Positions 51,504-61,211 of a stretch of 64,000 nt of DNA are shown one piece after another. The stretch is taken from contig NZ_JAXAVX010000001.1 in assembly GCF_033949425.1 (NCBI RefSeq), positions 248,001 to 312,000 of the forward strand. The letters are read 5' to 3'. Made by a program: the position numbers and the translations under genes. The DNA is from Patulibacter brassicae (GTDB lineage: Bacteria > Actinomycetota > Thermoleophilia > Solirubrobacterales > Solirubrobacteraceae). The notes under the pieces are model-generated. The model saw only the letters and a program-made list of their open reading frames with translations, had not been told where the DNA came from and did no database searches. Within the stretch, counting starts at the first letter, position 1. Every line of letters starts with the position of its first letter.

Positions 51504-53288
51504 TCAGGCGTAGAGCGCGTCGATCTCCGACGCGTACTTCGCGTCGATCGGCTTGCGCTTGAGCTTCATCGTCGGCGTCAGCTCGTCGCCGCCCGGCAGC
51601 CAGTCGCCGCGCACGATCTCGAACCGCTTCACCTGCTCGACCCGCGAGAGCTTCGCGTTGCCGGCGTCGACGCCCTTCTGGATCTCCTCGCGGACCCGCG
51701 GGTCCTCCGCGAGCGCCTCGAGGTCGCCCTCGATCCCGTTGGCCGCCGCCCACGGCGGCGTGAAGTCGGCGTCCAGCACGATCAGCGCGACGTTGTACGG
51801 ACGCGCGTCGCCGATCACCGCGACCTGCCCGATCAGCGGATGGGCCGACTTGATCGCGGCCTCGATGTTCGCCGGCGACATGTTCTTGCCGGCCGCGTTG
51901 ATGATGAGCTCCTTCTTGCGGTCGACGATCGTGAGGTAGCCGTCCTCGTCGAGCGTCCCCACGTCGCCGGTCCGGAACCAGCCGTCGTCGGTGAACGACT
52001 CGCGCGTCTTCTCCGGCAGGTTGCGGTAGCCCCGCATGATCGTCGGGCCCTTCAGCAGGACCTCGCCGTCCTCGTCGAGCTTGATCTCCATCCCCGGCAC
52101 GACGGGACCGACCGTGCCGATCTTGATCCGGTCGGGCGGGTTCAGCGTGCCGCACGCGCAGCCCTCCGACATCCCCCAGATCTCCGCGATCGGCAGCCCG
52201 ATCGCGTGGAAGAACTCGATCACCTCGCGCGGCGTCGGGGCCGCGCCGACGTTGATCGACTCCGCCCGATCGAGGCCGAGCATCCCGCGCAGCGGCGCGA
52301 AGACCTGCTCGTCGGCGGCGGCGACCGCCGCGGCGAGCTCCTCGGGCACCGGCTCCCCGGCCTGCTCGAGGGCCACCTTCCGGCGCGCGGCGTCGATCGC
52401 GCCCTGCACCTGCTCGCGGCGCTCGTCGGGCTGCGAGGCGAGCATCGCCTCCAGGCCCGACTTCAGCTTCTCCCAGATCCGCGGGACCGCGAAGAACCAC
52501 GTGGGGTGCACGGCGGCGAGGTACGCCGAGATCTGCTTCGGGTCCGGGCAGCAGGTGATCTCCAGCCCGAACAGCAGCGGGGCGTAGTAGTGGGCACCGC
52601 GCTCGGCGATGTGCGCGGCCGGGAGCCACGAGATGACGCGACCGCCCTGCTGGAGCTTCGCCACGCGCCCGATGCTGTCCATCGCCGCGATGAGGTTGCG
52701 GTGCGTGAGCTCCACGCCCTTCGGCGGCCCGGTGGTGCCGGAGGTGTAGATGAGCGTCAGAAGATCGTCCGGCCGCAGCGCCGCGGCCTGGGCGTCGACG
52801 TCGAAACCGGCGTCGGCGTCGGCCTCCACCGCGGCGAGCGTCATCGCGCCGTCCGGCGCGTCCCCGTCGACGACCACGACGTGGCGCAGCCCCGGCGCGA
52901 GCTGCTGCGCGGCGAGCACGCGGTCCACGAACGCCTGCTCGGTGACGACGACCGCGATCTCCGCGTCGCCGACGATGTAGGCGATCTGCTCCGGCGAGGA
53001 GGTCTGGTACAGCGAGACCGGCACGGCGCCCAGCGACGTCGCGCCGAGGTCGAGCGGGAAGAACTCGGGGCGGTTGCTGAGCAGCAGCCCGACGCTGTCG
53101 CCCCGGGCGACGCCGAGGCTCGCGAGCCCGGCCGCGGCGGCCCGGCGACGGGCGTCGACCTCGCGCCACGTCCAGGAGACCCCGTCGTCCTTCGTGCGCA
53201 CGAGGACGTCGTCGGGCTGGCGCTCCAGCCCCTGCCGGAAGGCGTCCAGCATGGTGGTCACGGACGTCGCCGCGTCGGTCGCGCTCAT
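51504..53288 (-). CDS. long-chain fatty acid-CoA ligase (AMP-binding)
   Basis: A 594-residue adenylate-forming enzyme. The phosphate loop is LIYTSGTTGPPKGVELTH, then EIWGMSEGCACGTLN, WFRTGDVGTLDEDGYL and VDRKKELIINAAGKNMSP. It activates fatty acids as acyl-CoA. It could feed the dehydrogenases at 18127 and 19350, but is not linked to them. Start at ATG 53288. Confidence 0.92.
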   Translation of the reverse strand: MSATDAATSVTTMLDAFRQGLERQPDDVLVRTKDDGVSWTWREVDARRRAAAAGLASLGVARGDSVGLLLSNRPEFFPLDLGATSLGAVPVSLYQTSSPEQIAYIVGDAEIAVVVTEQAFVDRVLAAQQLAPGLRHVVVVDGDAPDGAMTLAAVEADADAGFDVDAQAAALRPDDLLTLIYTSGTTGPPKGVELTHRNLIAAMDSIGRVAKLQQGGRVISWLPAAHIAERGAHYYAPLLFGLEITCCPDPKQISAYLAAVHPTWFFAVPRIWEKLKSGLEAMLASQPDERREQVQGAIDAARRKVALEQAGEPVPEELAAAVAAADEQVFAPLRGMLGLDRAESINVGAAPTPREVIEFFHAIGLPIAEIWGMSEGCACGTLNPPDRIKIGTVGPVVPGMEIKLDEDGEVLLKGPTIMRGYRNLPEKTRESFTDDGWFRTGDVGTLDEDGYLTIVDRKKELIINAAGKNMSPANIEAAIKSAHPLIGQVAVIGDARPYNVALIVLDADFTPPWAAANGIEGDLEALAEDPRVREEIQKGVDAGNAKLSRVEQVKRFEIVRGDWLPGGDELTPTMKLKRKPIDAKYASEIDALYA

Positions 53289-53462
53289 GGTGCTCCTCGG
53301 TCGTTCTCGGCCCGGCGCGCCGCGGCGGTCGCCGCCGGCGTGGGACGCCTACGGCGCGAGCGTACCGCCCCCGCGCGGGTCCCGAGCAGGTGTCAGGTGC
53401 ACCCCGGAGGACCCGGCGGTGTGGCGCGGGCACACCCGAGGGGCCGTCCTCCCGTCCCCGAC

Positions 53463-53486
53463 GGCACCGGCCCGACGGCCGGTGCC
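53463..53486. terminator. terminator after rseP
   Basis: GGCACCGGCC and GGCCGGTGCC pair perfectly around CGAC, six bases past the rseP stop. It closes the large minus-strand rpsB-to-rseP gene run. Confidence 0.7.
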
Positions 53487-53491
53487 CAGGG

Positions 53492-54646
53492 TCAGCGGAC
53501 CTGGAACCCCTCGCCGAAGATGCGCCCGACGTCGTTGTAGAAGCCGAGGCCGAAGATCATGATCACGAGCGCGAAGCCCACGACGCTCGCCCGCTCGAGC
53601 CACGCGTAGGGGATCGGCCGCCCGCGGACGCGCTCGGCGATCGCCCAGAAGATGTGCCCGCCGTCCAGCGGCAGGAACGGGAAGAGGTTGATGATCGCCA
53701 GCGACAGGCTGATGACCGCGAGCACCTGGATCGCGCGGCTCGTCGAGAGCTCGAAGCTCTGCCGCGTCACCTCGTAGGAGCCGACGACGCCCGAGACCTC
53801 CTTCCGCGCCTGGCTGTCGTAGACGAGCCGGACGATCGCCTCGCCGGTGAGCTTCGTCACCTGCCAGAGGTACTCGACCCCCTTGCCGGCGGCGTCGAGG
53901 CGATCCGTGTCGACGTCCGCGACGCCGTAGCCGTACCCGAGCAGCATCCGGCCCTCGGTGTCGGCGGCGCTCGGCTGGGCGACGTACCGGGGGGTGACCT
54001 CCGCCGTGCGCCGCGTCCCGTCGCGCTCGTAGACGATCCGCACCGGCGTCGTCGCCCGGCAGCCCTCGCGCGTCGCGCCGCCGGCGCAGCGGTGCGCGCT
54101 GACGGCGTCGCGCATCGCGACGAGGCGCCGCTCGACGTTGTCGATCGTCAGCCCGGCGGCGAACCCGGGGCGGCCGTCGACGCTGATGATCCGGTCGCCG
54201 GGCTCGAAGACCGCGGCTGCCGGGCTGTCCTTCTGCACCGAGTCGACGACCGGCGCGAGCGACGGCACGGCACCCTTGCCGCCCCACAGCAGGACGATGA
54301 TCACGATCGCCAGGACGACGTTCACGATCGGGCCCGCGGCGATCACGACGATCCGCTTCCACACCGGCTGGCGGTAGTAGGCGCGCTCGGCGATCTCCGG
54401 CGGGAGCTCCTCCCGCGGGTCCATGCCGGTGATCTTCACGTAGCCGCCGAGCGGGATCGGCCCGACGGCGTACTCCGTCTCCCCTCGCCGGACGCTCCAC
54501 AGCGGCTTGCCGAAGAACAGCGAGAACCGCTCCACGCGCATGCCGACCGCCTTCGCGGCGGCGAAGTGCCCGAGCTCGTGGAGGACGATCAGCGCGGCGA
54601 AGCCGAGGAACGCGAGGACCCATGACACGGCGAGGAAGGGTGACAC
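53492..54646 (-). CDS. rseP: RIP site-2 metalloprotease RseP
   Basis: A 384-residue membrane protease. The HExxH zinc motif is in VLHELGHFAAAKAVG near residue 25, a PDZ domain runs through the middle (DRIISVDGRPG), and the second conserved site is NLFPFLPLDGGHIFWA. It cuts membrane anti-sigma factors. The RskA-like protein at 39596 is a plausible client. It lies 51 bases after dxr. Confidence 0.94.
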   Translation of the reverse strand: MSPFLAVSWVLAFLGFAALIVLHELGHFAAAKAVGMRVERFSLFFGKPLWSVRRGETEYAVGPIPLGGYVKITGMDPREELPPEIAERAYYRQPVWKRIVVIAAGPIVNVVLAIVIIVLLWGGKGAVPSLAPVVDSVQKDSPAAAVFEPGDRIISVDGRPGFAAGLTIDNVERRLVAMRDAVSAHRCAGGATREGCRATTPVRIVYERDGTRRTAEVTPRYVAQPSAADTEGRMLLGYGYGVADVDTDRLDAAGKGVEYLWQVTKLTGEAIVRLVYDSQARKEVSGVVGSYEVTRQSFELSTSRAIQVLAVISLSLAIINLFPFLPLDGGHIFWAIAERVRGRPIPYAWLERASVVGFALVIMIFGLGFYNDVGRIFGEGFQVR

Positions 54647-54697
54647 AGCCGCATGTGCGCCCGATCAACGCCTCTCGGCGAGCCCGCGCGACGGGGC

Positions 54698-55888
54698 TCA
54701 GACGCGGGCGGCGACGAGCGTCTCGGCGTGCTCGCGCGCGCGCCGGTCGGCGTCGTAGAGGCTCTCGAACGCGCGGACCGGGCCCGACCCGAGGGCATCG
54801 AGCGTGGCCTCGACGATCGCCGGGATGTCGAGGAACCCGATCCGGCCCGCGAGGAACGCGTGTACCGCGATCTCGTTCGCGGCGTTCAGCACGCACGGCG
54901 CCGTGCCGCCGGCCTCCCCCGCCTCGCCCGCCAGCCGCAGGCACGGGAACGCGTCGAGGTCGGGGCGCTCGAAGGTCAGCTGCCCGACGGCGGCGAGATC
55001 CAGCGGCTCCAGCGGCAGCGGCACCCGGTCGGGGTGGTGCAGCGCGAAGGCGATCGGCGCGCGCATGTCCGGCAGCCCGAGGTGCGCCAGCGCGGCGCCG
55101 TCGCAGAGCGTGACGTACGAGTGGACGATCGACTGCGGGTGCACGACGACGTCGATCCGGTCGTACGGCGTCCCGAACAGGTGGTGCGCCTCGATGACCT
55201 CGAGACCCTTGTTCATGAGCGTCGCGGAGTCGATCGTGATCTTGCCGCCCATCGCCCAGGTCGGGTGCGCGAGCGCCTGCTCGATCCCGACGTCGGCCAG
55301 CTCGTCGCGCGAGCGGCCGCGGAACGGGCCGCCGGAGGCGGTGAGCACGAGGCGCTCGATCGTCCCGAGCCGCGGACCGCCCGCGGGCGCCTCCGCCCCG
55401 CCGGACTCGCCCTCCACGAGCTGCCACAGCGCGGAGTGCTCCGAGTCGACCGGCAGCACCCGGGCGCCCGTGGCCTCCGCGAGCTGCATCACGAGCTCGC
55501 CGCCGACGACGAGCGACTCCTTGTTCGCGAGCGCCAGGTCGATGCCCTCCCCGAGCGCGGCGACGGTCGGGCCGAGGCCCGCGGCGCCGACCAGCGCGTT
55601 CAGGACGAGGTCGGCGCCCGCCTCGACCACGAGTCGCACGAGCCCCTCCGGCCCGGCGAGCACCTCGCCCTCCGGCCATGCGTCGGCGGCGCGCGCCGCG
55701 GCGTCCGCGTCGGCCAGGGCGATCCGCGGCACGCCGTGCTGCCGGGCCTGCGCGACGACGGCCTCCCAGCTGCGCCCCGCGGCGAGGCCCACGACCGCGA
55801 AGGCGTCCGGGTCGGCCCGCTCGACGACGTCGAGCGCCTGGGTGCCGATCGACCCGGTCGAGCCGAGCAGCAGCAGCCGGCGGGTCAC
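54698..55888 (-). CDS. dxr: 1-deoxy-D-xylulose 5-phosphate reductoisomerase
   Basis: A 396-residue MEP-pathway enzyme. NADPH binding: LLLLGSTGSIGTQALDVV. Active-site parts: LANKESLVVGGELV, LPVDSEHSALWQ, LTASGGPFRGR, HPTWAMGGKITIDSATLMNKG. It converts DXP to MEP. GTG start 55888 overlaps the cdsA stop by four bases, which decides the start. An upstream ATG would run inside cdsA. Confidence 0.95.
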   Translation of the reverse strand: MTRRLLLLGSTGSIGTQALDVVERADPDAFAVVGLAAGRSWEAVVAQARQHGVPRIALADADAAARAADAWPEGEVLAGPEGLVRLVVEAGADLVLNALVGAAGLGPTVAALGEGIDLALANKESLVVGGELVMQLAEATGARVLPVDSEHSALWQLVEGESGGAEAPAGGPRLGTIERLVLTASGGPFRGRSRDELADVGIEQALAHPTWAMGGKITIDSATLMNKGLEVIEAHHLFGTPYDRIDVVVHPQSIVHSYVTLCDGAALAHLGLPDMRAPIAFALHHPDRVPLPLEPLDLAAVGQLTFERPDLDAFPCLRLAGEAGEAGGTAPCVLNAANEIAVHAFLAGRIGFLDIPAIVEATLDALGSGPVRAFESLYDADRRAREHAETLVAARV

Positions 55889-57150
55889 GACACGCCGCCC
55901 ATCGCCAGCCAGACGTAGAAGCCGGCGACGATCGCGAACATCGCCGCGTCGAGGCGGTCGAGCACGCCGCCGTGGGGACCGAACAGCGTGCCCGCGTCCT
56001 TCGTGCCGGCGTCGCGCTTCAGGAAGCTCTCGAAGAGGTCGCCCGCCGGTGCGGCGATCGCCACGGCGAGGCCGAGCAGCAACGCGTCGGTGCCGCTGAG
56101 CCAGTCCTGGTAGAGCCCGGCGAACCACGTCGCCACGACCGCCGTGACGATCCCGATCAGCAGGCCCTCGACGGTCTTGTTCGGCGAGATCCGCGGCGCG
56201 AGCTTGTGACTGCCGAAGAGCCGCCCGCCGAGGTACGCGCCGGTGTCCCCGAGGAAGGTGCCCACGAGGACGTTCACGACGATCCCGCCGCCGTGGTCGC
56301 TGTCGCGCAGCAGGACGGCGTGGCCGAGGGCGAAGCCGATCCAGACGACGCCGAGGAGCGTCACCGCGACGCCGGGCATGCCGCCCGGCGGGACGGAGAT
56401 CGCCACGGCGAGGAAGATCAACGGGATCGACGCCACGAGCGCGGTCGTCATGCCCTCGCGGCCCCAGAGCGCCGCGGAGACGATGATCGCCAGGACGCCG
56501 GCGCTCGAGGCGACGAGCGACGGCCGCGTCCGGGCGAACATCCGGCAGAGCTCCCAGACGCCGATCAGGCCGAACGCGGCGATGCCGACGACGAAGATCC
56601 AGCCGCCCTGGGCGACGAGGAGGATCGCGACGATCGCCGCGGGGATCGCGACGAGGACGCGTGCGCCGAGGTCGCTCCCGCCGCCGCGGTCGGAGGGCGA
56701 GCGCACGGTCTCGATCGCGTCCTCGAACCGCTCGAGGGCCTCGATCTCGTCGGCGACGTCGTCGGCGGGGGGCGCGTCGGCGCGTCGCGCGCGGCGGCTG
56801 CGACCGCGCACGCGCTGGTCGCGGTCGACCAGGCGGGAGTCGTAGGTCGCGTCGTCGGCCTCGACGATGACGTCGCGGTCCCGCGGCCGTCGGGGCGCGG
56901 GCAGGGGGTCGGCCGTCTCGTAGGTCAGCTCGTCGGAGCTCGTCACCGACCGATCGTCGGTGCCGCGGGTGCCCCGTCGACGACGCCGGCCCCGCTCGGC
57001 CGGCTCGAAGTCGCCGAACTCGAGCTCGAAGCGCGCCTGCCGGCGCCGGCCCCGCGGCGGGACGGGCGTGGGGTCGAGGTCGTCGTCGGCCACGTCGGCA
57101 TCATCCCGATCGCGGCCGTCGGACGCCCCACCGCGGCGCGGGACCGGCAT
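55885..57150 (-). CDS. cdsA: phosphatidate cytidylyltransferase with disordered N-terminus
   Basis: A 421-residue protein. The first 155 residues are charged and disordered (Arg/Asp rich), followed by about eight membrane helices. The signature is DLFESFLKRDAGTKDAGTLF then GPHGGVLDRLDA. It makes CDP-diacylglycerol, the substrate of PgsA at 43358. Extended N-termini are unusual for CdsA (normally about 270 residues) and may serve protein contact. One-base overlap with uppS. Confidence 0.93.
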   Translation of the reverse strand: MPVPRRGGASDGRDRDDADVADDDLDPTPVPPRGRRRQARFELEFGDFEPAERGRRRRRGTRGTDDRSVTSSDELTYETADPLPAPRRPRDRDVIVEADDATYDSRLVDRDQRVRGRSRRARRADAPPADDVADEIEALERFEDAIETVRSPSDRGGGSDLGARVLVAIPAAIVAILLVAQGGWIFVVGIAAFGLIGVWELCRMFARTRPSLVASSAGVLAIIVSAALWGREGMTTALVASIPLIFLAVAISVPPGGMPGVAVTLLGVVWIGFALGHAVLLRDSDHGGGIVVNVLVGTFLGDTGAYLGGRLFGSHKLAPRISPNKTVEGLLIGIVTAVVATWFAGLYQDWLSGTDALLLGLAVAIAAPAGDLFESFLKRDAGTKDAGTLFGPHGGVLDRLDAAMFAIVAGFYVWLAMGGVS

Positions 57151-57851
57151 CAGGCGGTCCGCCCGCCGAACCGTCGCTGGCGGGACGCGTACTCGTCGAG
57201 GCAGCGCTCGAACGCGGCACGATCGAAGTCCGGCCAGAGCTCCGGCGCGAAGACGAGCTCGCTGTAGGCGCACTGCCAGAGCAGGTAGTTCGAGATCCGC
57301 TGCTCGCCCGAGGTGCGGATGAGGAGGTCCGGCTCGTGCATGTCGGGCGCGTAGAGGAGCTGCGCGAACGCCTCCTCGCCCCCGCCCTCGTAGCGCGCCG
57401 CGGCGTCGAGGATCTCGGCGCGTCCGCCGTAGTTGAACGCGACGAAGAGCGTGATCGTCTCGCCGCCGGCCGTCTCCTGCTCGGCCCAGTCCATCCGGTC
57501 CAGCAGCGCCTGGTCGACGCCCTCGCGCCGGCCGATGAACCGCATGCGGGCGCCCTCGTCCTTGAGCTCCGGGGTCTCCCGCTCGATCCGCTCGGCGAAC
57601 ATCGCCATGAGCCCGCGGACCTCGGCCGCCGGCCGGCTCCAGTTCTCGGTCGAGAACGAGAAGACGGTGAGCTCGCGGACGCCCAGCTCCGCGGCGTCGC
57701 GCAGGCGCTGGCGCACGACGTCGGCGCCGGCGCGGTGGCCCTCGGTGACCGGGACGCCCTCCCGCTGGGCCCAGCGGCCGTTGCCGTCGGTGATGATGGC
57801 GACGTGGCGTGGTCGCGCCGCCTCGGCGGCGCGCTCGACGGTCTCGGTCAC
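57150..57851 (-). CDS. uppS: undecaprenyl diphosphate synthase
   Basis: A 233-residue cis-prenyltransferase. It has AIITDGNGRWAQREGVPV with the catalytic Asp, VFSFSTENWSRP, and the C-terminal IRTSGEQRISNYLLWQCAYSE. It makes the C55 carrier for peptidoglycan. It lies 13 bases after frr and shares one base with cdsA. Confidence 0.95.
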   Translation of the reverse strand: MTETVERAAEAARPRHVAIITDGNGRWAQREGVPVTEGHRAGADVVRQRLRDAAELGVRELTVFSFSTENWSRPAAEVRGLMAMFAERIERETPELKDEGARMRFIGRREGVDQALLDRMDWAEQETAGGETITLFVAFNYGGRAEILDAAARYEGGGEEAFAQLLYAPDMHEPDLLIRTSGEQRISNYLLWQCAYSELVFAPELWPDFDRAAFERCLDEYASRQRRFGGRTA

Positions 57852-57864
57852 GAGCGGCGCGGCC

Positions 57865-58437
57865 TCAGACCTCGAGGATGTCCGCTTCCTTGGCCTTCAG
57901 CGCGCCGTCGAGGTCGCCGATCTTCGCGTCGGTGACCTTCTGGAGGTCGCCCTCGGCGCGGCGCTCGTCGTCCTCGCCGATGTCGCCGTCGCTCTTCAGG
58001 CTCCGGAGGTCGCCGAGGACGTCGCGACGGACGTTGCGCACGCGGACGCGGCCCTGCTCGGCGATCTCGCGGGCGACCTTCACCATCTCGCGGCGCCGCT
58101 CCTCGGTCATCTCGGGGATGCCGAGGCGGATGATCTTGCCGTCGTTGGAGGGCGTCACGCCGAGGTTGCCCTCGGAGATCGCCTTCTCGATCGTCTTGAT
58201 CGCGCTCGGGTCGTACGGCTGGACCGTCAGGAGGCGGGCCTCGGGCGCGTTGATCTGCGCGAGCTGGCGCAGCGCGGTCGGCACGCCGTGGTAGTCGACG
58301 ACGACCCGGTCCAGGAGGTTCGGGCTCGCGCGGCCCGTCCGGACGGAGGCGAACTCCGTCTGCGTCTGCTCGACGGCCTTGGACATCCGCTCCTCGGCGT
58401 CGGCCAGCAGCTCGTCCAGGATCGACTCGTCGGGCAT
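57865..58437 (-). CDS. frr: ribosome recycling factor
   Basis: A 190-residue RRF. The N-terminal helix AEERMSKAVEQTQTEFASVR, then TGRASPNLLDRVVVDYHG, and the C-terminal helical region TEERRREMVKVAREIAEQGR match the family. It splits post-termination ribosomes with EF-G. 52 bases after pyrH in the conserved rpsB-tsf-pyrH-frr order. Confidence 0.96.
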   Translation of the reverse strand: MPDESILDELLADAEERMSKAVEQTQTEFASVRTGRASPNLLDRVVVDYHGVPTALRQLAQINAPEARLLTVQPYDPSAIKTIEKAISEGNLGVTPSNDGKIIRLGIPEMTEERRREMVKVAREIAEQGRVRVRNVRRDVLGDLRSLKSDGDIGEDDERRAEGDLQKVTDAKIGDLDGALKAKEADILEV

Positions 58438-58489
58438 CAGGGGACCTCTCGGTGGTGGGACGTCGTGCGGCGGCGCGGGAGACGCCGCG

Positions 58490-59218
58490 TCAGGCGTTGC
58501 GGACGATCGTGCCGACCCGCTCGCCCGACACTATCCGGACGATGTTCTGCTCGTCGTCCATGTTGAAGACGTGGATCGGCAGCCGGTTCTCCATGCAGAG
58601 CGTCAGCGCCGTGGAGTCCATGACCCGCAGGCGGCGCTCGATCGCCTCCATGTGGGTGAGCTCCGGGATGAGCTCGGCGGAGGGGTCCACGCGCGGGTCC
58701 GCCGTGAGGACGCCCTCGACCCCGTTCTTCGCCATGAGGATGGCCTCGGCGTGGATCTCGGTGCCGCGCAGCGCGGCGGCCGTGTCCGTCGTGAAGAACG
58801 GGTTGCCGGTGCCGGCCGCGAAGATCACGACGCGCTGCTTCTCCAGGTGCCGCTCGGCGCGGCGCCGGATGTACGGCTCGGCGACCTCGGTGATCGTCAG
58901 CGCGGTCTGCGTGCGCGTCTGGACGCCGAGCTTCTCCAGGGCGTCCTGCAGCGGCAGGGCGTTGAGGACCGTCGCGAGCATGCCCATGTAGTCGGCCGTC
59001 GCGCGGTCCATGCCGTCGGCGGCGCCGGACATCCCGCGGAAGATGTTCCCGGCGCCGACGACGATCGCGACCTCGACGCCGAGGTCGTGGACCTGCTTGA
59101 TGGCCCGAGCGACCGCGGCGAGCCGCTCGGGATCGGTGCCGTACTCCCGCGAGCCCATGAGGGACTCGCCGGAGAGCTTCAGCAGGACGCGCCGGAACGT
59201 CGTCGAGGCCTCGGTCAT
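58490..59218 (-). CDS. pyrH: uridylate kinase
   Basis: A 242-residue UMP kinase of the amino-acid-kinase fold: VLLKLSGESLMG, VAIVVGAGNIFRG, GTGNPFFTTDTAAALR and the ADPRVDPSAE loop are all present. It makes UDP from UMP. 33 bases after tsf. Confidence 0.96.
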   Translation of the reverse strand: MTEASTTFRRVLLKLSGESLMGSREYGTDPERLAAVARAIKQVHDLGVEVAIVVGAGNIFRGMSGAADGMDRATADYMGMLATVLNALPLQDALEKLGVQTRTQTALTITEVAEPYIRRRAERHLEKQRVVIFAAGTGNPFFTTDTAAALRGTEIHAEAILMAKNGVEGVLTADPRVDPSAELIPELTHMEAIERRLRVMDSTALTLCMENRLPIHVFNMDDEQNIVRIVSGERVGTIVRNA

Positions 59219-59251
59219 GCCGGGGATCCTGGCAAGGCGTCCGGCGCGCGA

Positions 59252-60121
59252 CTACTCGCCGACCTGGAAGCGCACGAAGCGGGCGACGGTCACGTCGCCG
59301 ACGTCCTTGCGCAGCTGGTCGATCGTCTTGCCGCCGTGCTTGTCCGGGTTGATGTGCTCCTGCGGCAGGAGGGCGATCTCCTTGAGCCACTTCGAGAGCT
59401 TGCCCTGGGCGATCTTCTCGCGGATCTCCGCGGGCTTGCCCTCGGCCTCGGCCTGCTGCTCGTAGACGCGCAGCTCGGCGTCGCGCTGCTCCTGCGGCAC
59501 GTCCTCCGGCGCCACGTACTGCGTGGCCGGGATGGCGGCCACGTGCATCGCGACCTCCTTGCCGAACGCCGCGCGGGCGTCGGCGTCGGCCGCGCCGTCG
59601 ACCTGGACCGCCACGCCGACCTTGCCGGTCGCGTGGATGTAGGTCTGGATCGTGCCCTCGCCGTCGACGGCGAAGCGCTCCGCGCGCCGGATGACGACGT
59701 TCTCGCCGGTCGTGGCCGACAGCTCGGCGCGCAGCGCCTCCACCTGCTGGCCGTCGAGCTCCTGCTCGAGCAGCGCCGCGGTGTCGACCGGGCCGGCCGC
59801 GCCGTCGGCGGCCAGGAAGCCGGCGATCCGCTTCGCGAAGGCGATGAAGTCGTCGTTGCGGGCGACGAAGTCGGTGTTGCAGTCGACCTCGACGAGCGCG
59901 CCGCGCTTGCCGTCCTCGCTGACGACGGCCTGGACCGTGCCCTCGGCCGCCTCGCGGTCGGCGAGCTTGCCGACCTTGTTGCCGAGCTTCACCCGGAGGA
60001 GCTCGACGGCCTTGTCGAGGTCGCCGTCCGTCTCCTGCAGGGCCTTCTTGCAGTCCATCATGCCAGCGCCGGTCTTCTGGCGCAGGGCCTTCACGTCGGC
60101 CGCGGTGATCGTGGCGCTCAT
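59252..60121 (-). CDS. tsf: translation elongation factor Ts
   Basis: A 289-residue EF-Ts. It starts ITAADVKALRQKTGAGMMDCK then KAL, has the TDFVAR motif in VEVDCNTDFVARNDDF, and a full C-terminal coiled domain. It recharges EF-Tu with GTP. Its ATG shares one base with the rpsB stop. Confidence 0.96.
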   Translation of the reverse strand: MSATITAADVKALRQKTGAGMMDCKKALQETDGDLDKAVELLRVKLGNKVGKLADREAAEGTVQAVVSEDGKRGALVEVDCNTDFVARNDDFIAFAKRIAGFLAADGAAGPVDTAALLEQELDGQQVEALRAELSATTGENVVIRRAERFAVDGEGTIQTYIHATGKVGVAVQVDGAADADARAAFGKEVAMHVAAIPATQYVAPEDVPQEQRDAELRVYEQQAEAEGKPAEIREKIAQGKLSKWLKEIALLPQEHINPDKHGGKTIDQLRKDVGDVTVARFVRFQVGE

Positions 60122-61065
60122 CAGGCGTTGCTCTCCTGCGGCGCGGACGTCGCCTCGCCGCTCTCGGGGGTGGTCTCGGCGGCGGGCGCGGCCTGCTCGG
60201 CGGCGGCAGCGGCCTCGGCCTGCGCCTGGGCCTCCTGGCCCTGGGCGGCGGCGGCGCTCTGCTCCTCGGCCTCGAGGCGACGGGCGTCCTCCGCCTCGCG
60301 GCGGGCGGCCTCCTCGGCGGCGCGCTGCTCGCGCTCGGCGGCCTCGCGGGCCCGGCGGGCCTCCTCGGCCTCGTACCAGGCGAGGGCGCCCGAGGCGGCC
60401 GCGTCGCCGACGGCGTGCGCGATGAGGCTGCAGGAGCGGATGGAGTCGTCGTTGCCCGGGATGACGTACTCGACGCCGTCCGGATCGACGTTCGTGTCGG
60501 TCAGCGCGACGACCGGGATCCGGAGCTTGCGCGCCTCCTCCACGGCGATCTTCTCGGTGTTCACGTCGATCACGAAGACCGCGTCGGGCGTGCGGCGCAG
60601 GTCCTTCACGCCACCGAGGTTGATCTGGAGCTTCGCGAGCTCCTTGCGGCGCGCGATGCGCTCCTGCGACGGCAGGAGCTCGAGCTGGCCCTGCGACTCG
60701 AGCTGCTCGAGGTCGTTGAGGGTCTTGATCCGGCGGCTCGACGTCTGGAAGTTCGTGAGCAGGCCCGGCGACCAGCGCTGGTTGACGTACGGCATCCGGG
60801 CCGACTCGGCGGCGTGGCGGATGGCGTCCTGCGACTGGCGCTTCGTGCCGACGAAGAGCACGGTGCCGCCACGCTGGGCGAGGTCGGAGACGAAGCCCTG
60901 AGCGGCCTTCAGCAGCTCGACCGTCTGGAGCAGGTCGATGACGTGCAGGCCGGCGTGCTCGCCGTGGATGAACCGCGCCATGCGCGGGTTCCAGCGCCGG
61001 GTCTGGTGTCCGAAGTGGACGCCCGACTCCAGCAGGTCCTTGATGCCGACTTCGGCGACGGACAT
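60121..61065 (-). CDS. rpsB: 30S ribosomal protein S2 with long C-terminal tail
   Basis: A 314-residue S2. Residues 1-230 are the normal protein (LLESGVHFGHQTRRWNPRM, VNQRWSPGLLTNFQTSSRRI, PVVALTDTNVDPDGVEYVIP). The last 80 residues are an Ala/Glu/Gln-rich charged helix and tail, beyond the usual 230-260 length. Function of the tail is unknown. First gene of the translation operon; the 146 bases upstream (61066-61211) carry a GC hairpin but no leader I can name. Confidence 0.95.
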   Translation of the reverse strand: MSVAEVGIKDLLESGVHFGHQTRRWNPRMARFIHGEHAGLHVIDLLQTVELLKAAQGFVSDLAQRGGTVLFVGTKRQSQDAIRHAAESARMPYVNQRWSPGLLTNFQTSSRRIKTLNDLEQLESQGQLELLPSQERIARRKELAKLQINLGGVKDLRRTPDAVFVIDVNTEKIAVEEARKLRIPVVALTDTNVDPDGVEYVIPGNDDSIRSCSLIAHAVGDAAASGALAWYEAEEARRAREAAEREQRAAEEAARREAEDARRLEAEEQSAAAAQGQEAQAQAEAAAAAEQAAPAAETTPESGEATSAPQESNA

Positions 61066-61183
61066 GGGGTCTCCCTTGGGTGAAGGACGGTGCAGCCCGC
61101 CGGTCCGCCTCGCGCTCCCGAGTGGCTCGGGCAGGGACGCGTGACGGGGTCGTCCGGCGGGGTCGTGATGACAGGACGATCCG

Positions 61184-61200
61184 GCGCCCGGGACGGGCGC
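61184..61200. terminator. hairpin after the pseudouridine synthase gene
   Basis: GCGCCCG and CGGGCGC pair perfectly around GGA, 12 bases beyond the rluD-like stop on the minus strand. It could end the lspA-rluD transcript before rpsB. Confidence 0.5.
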
Positions 61201-61211
61201 GGACACCGAAT

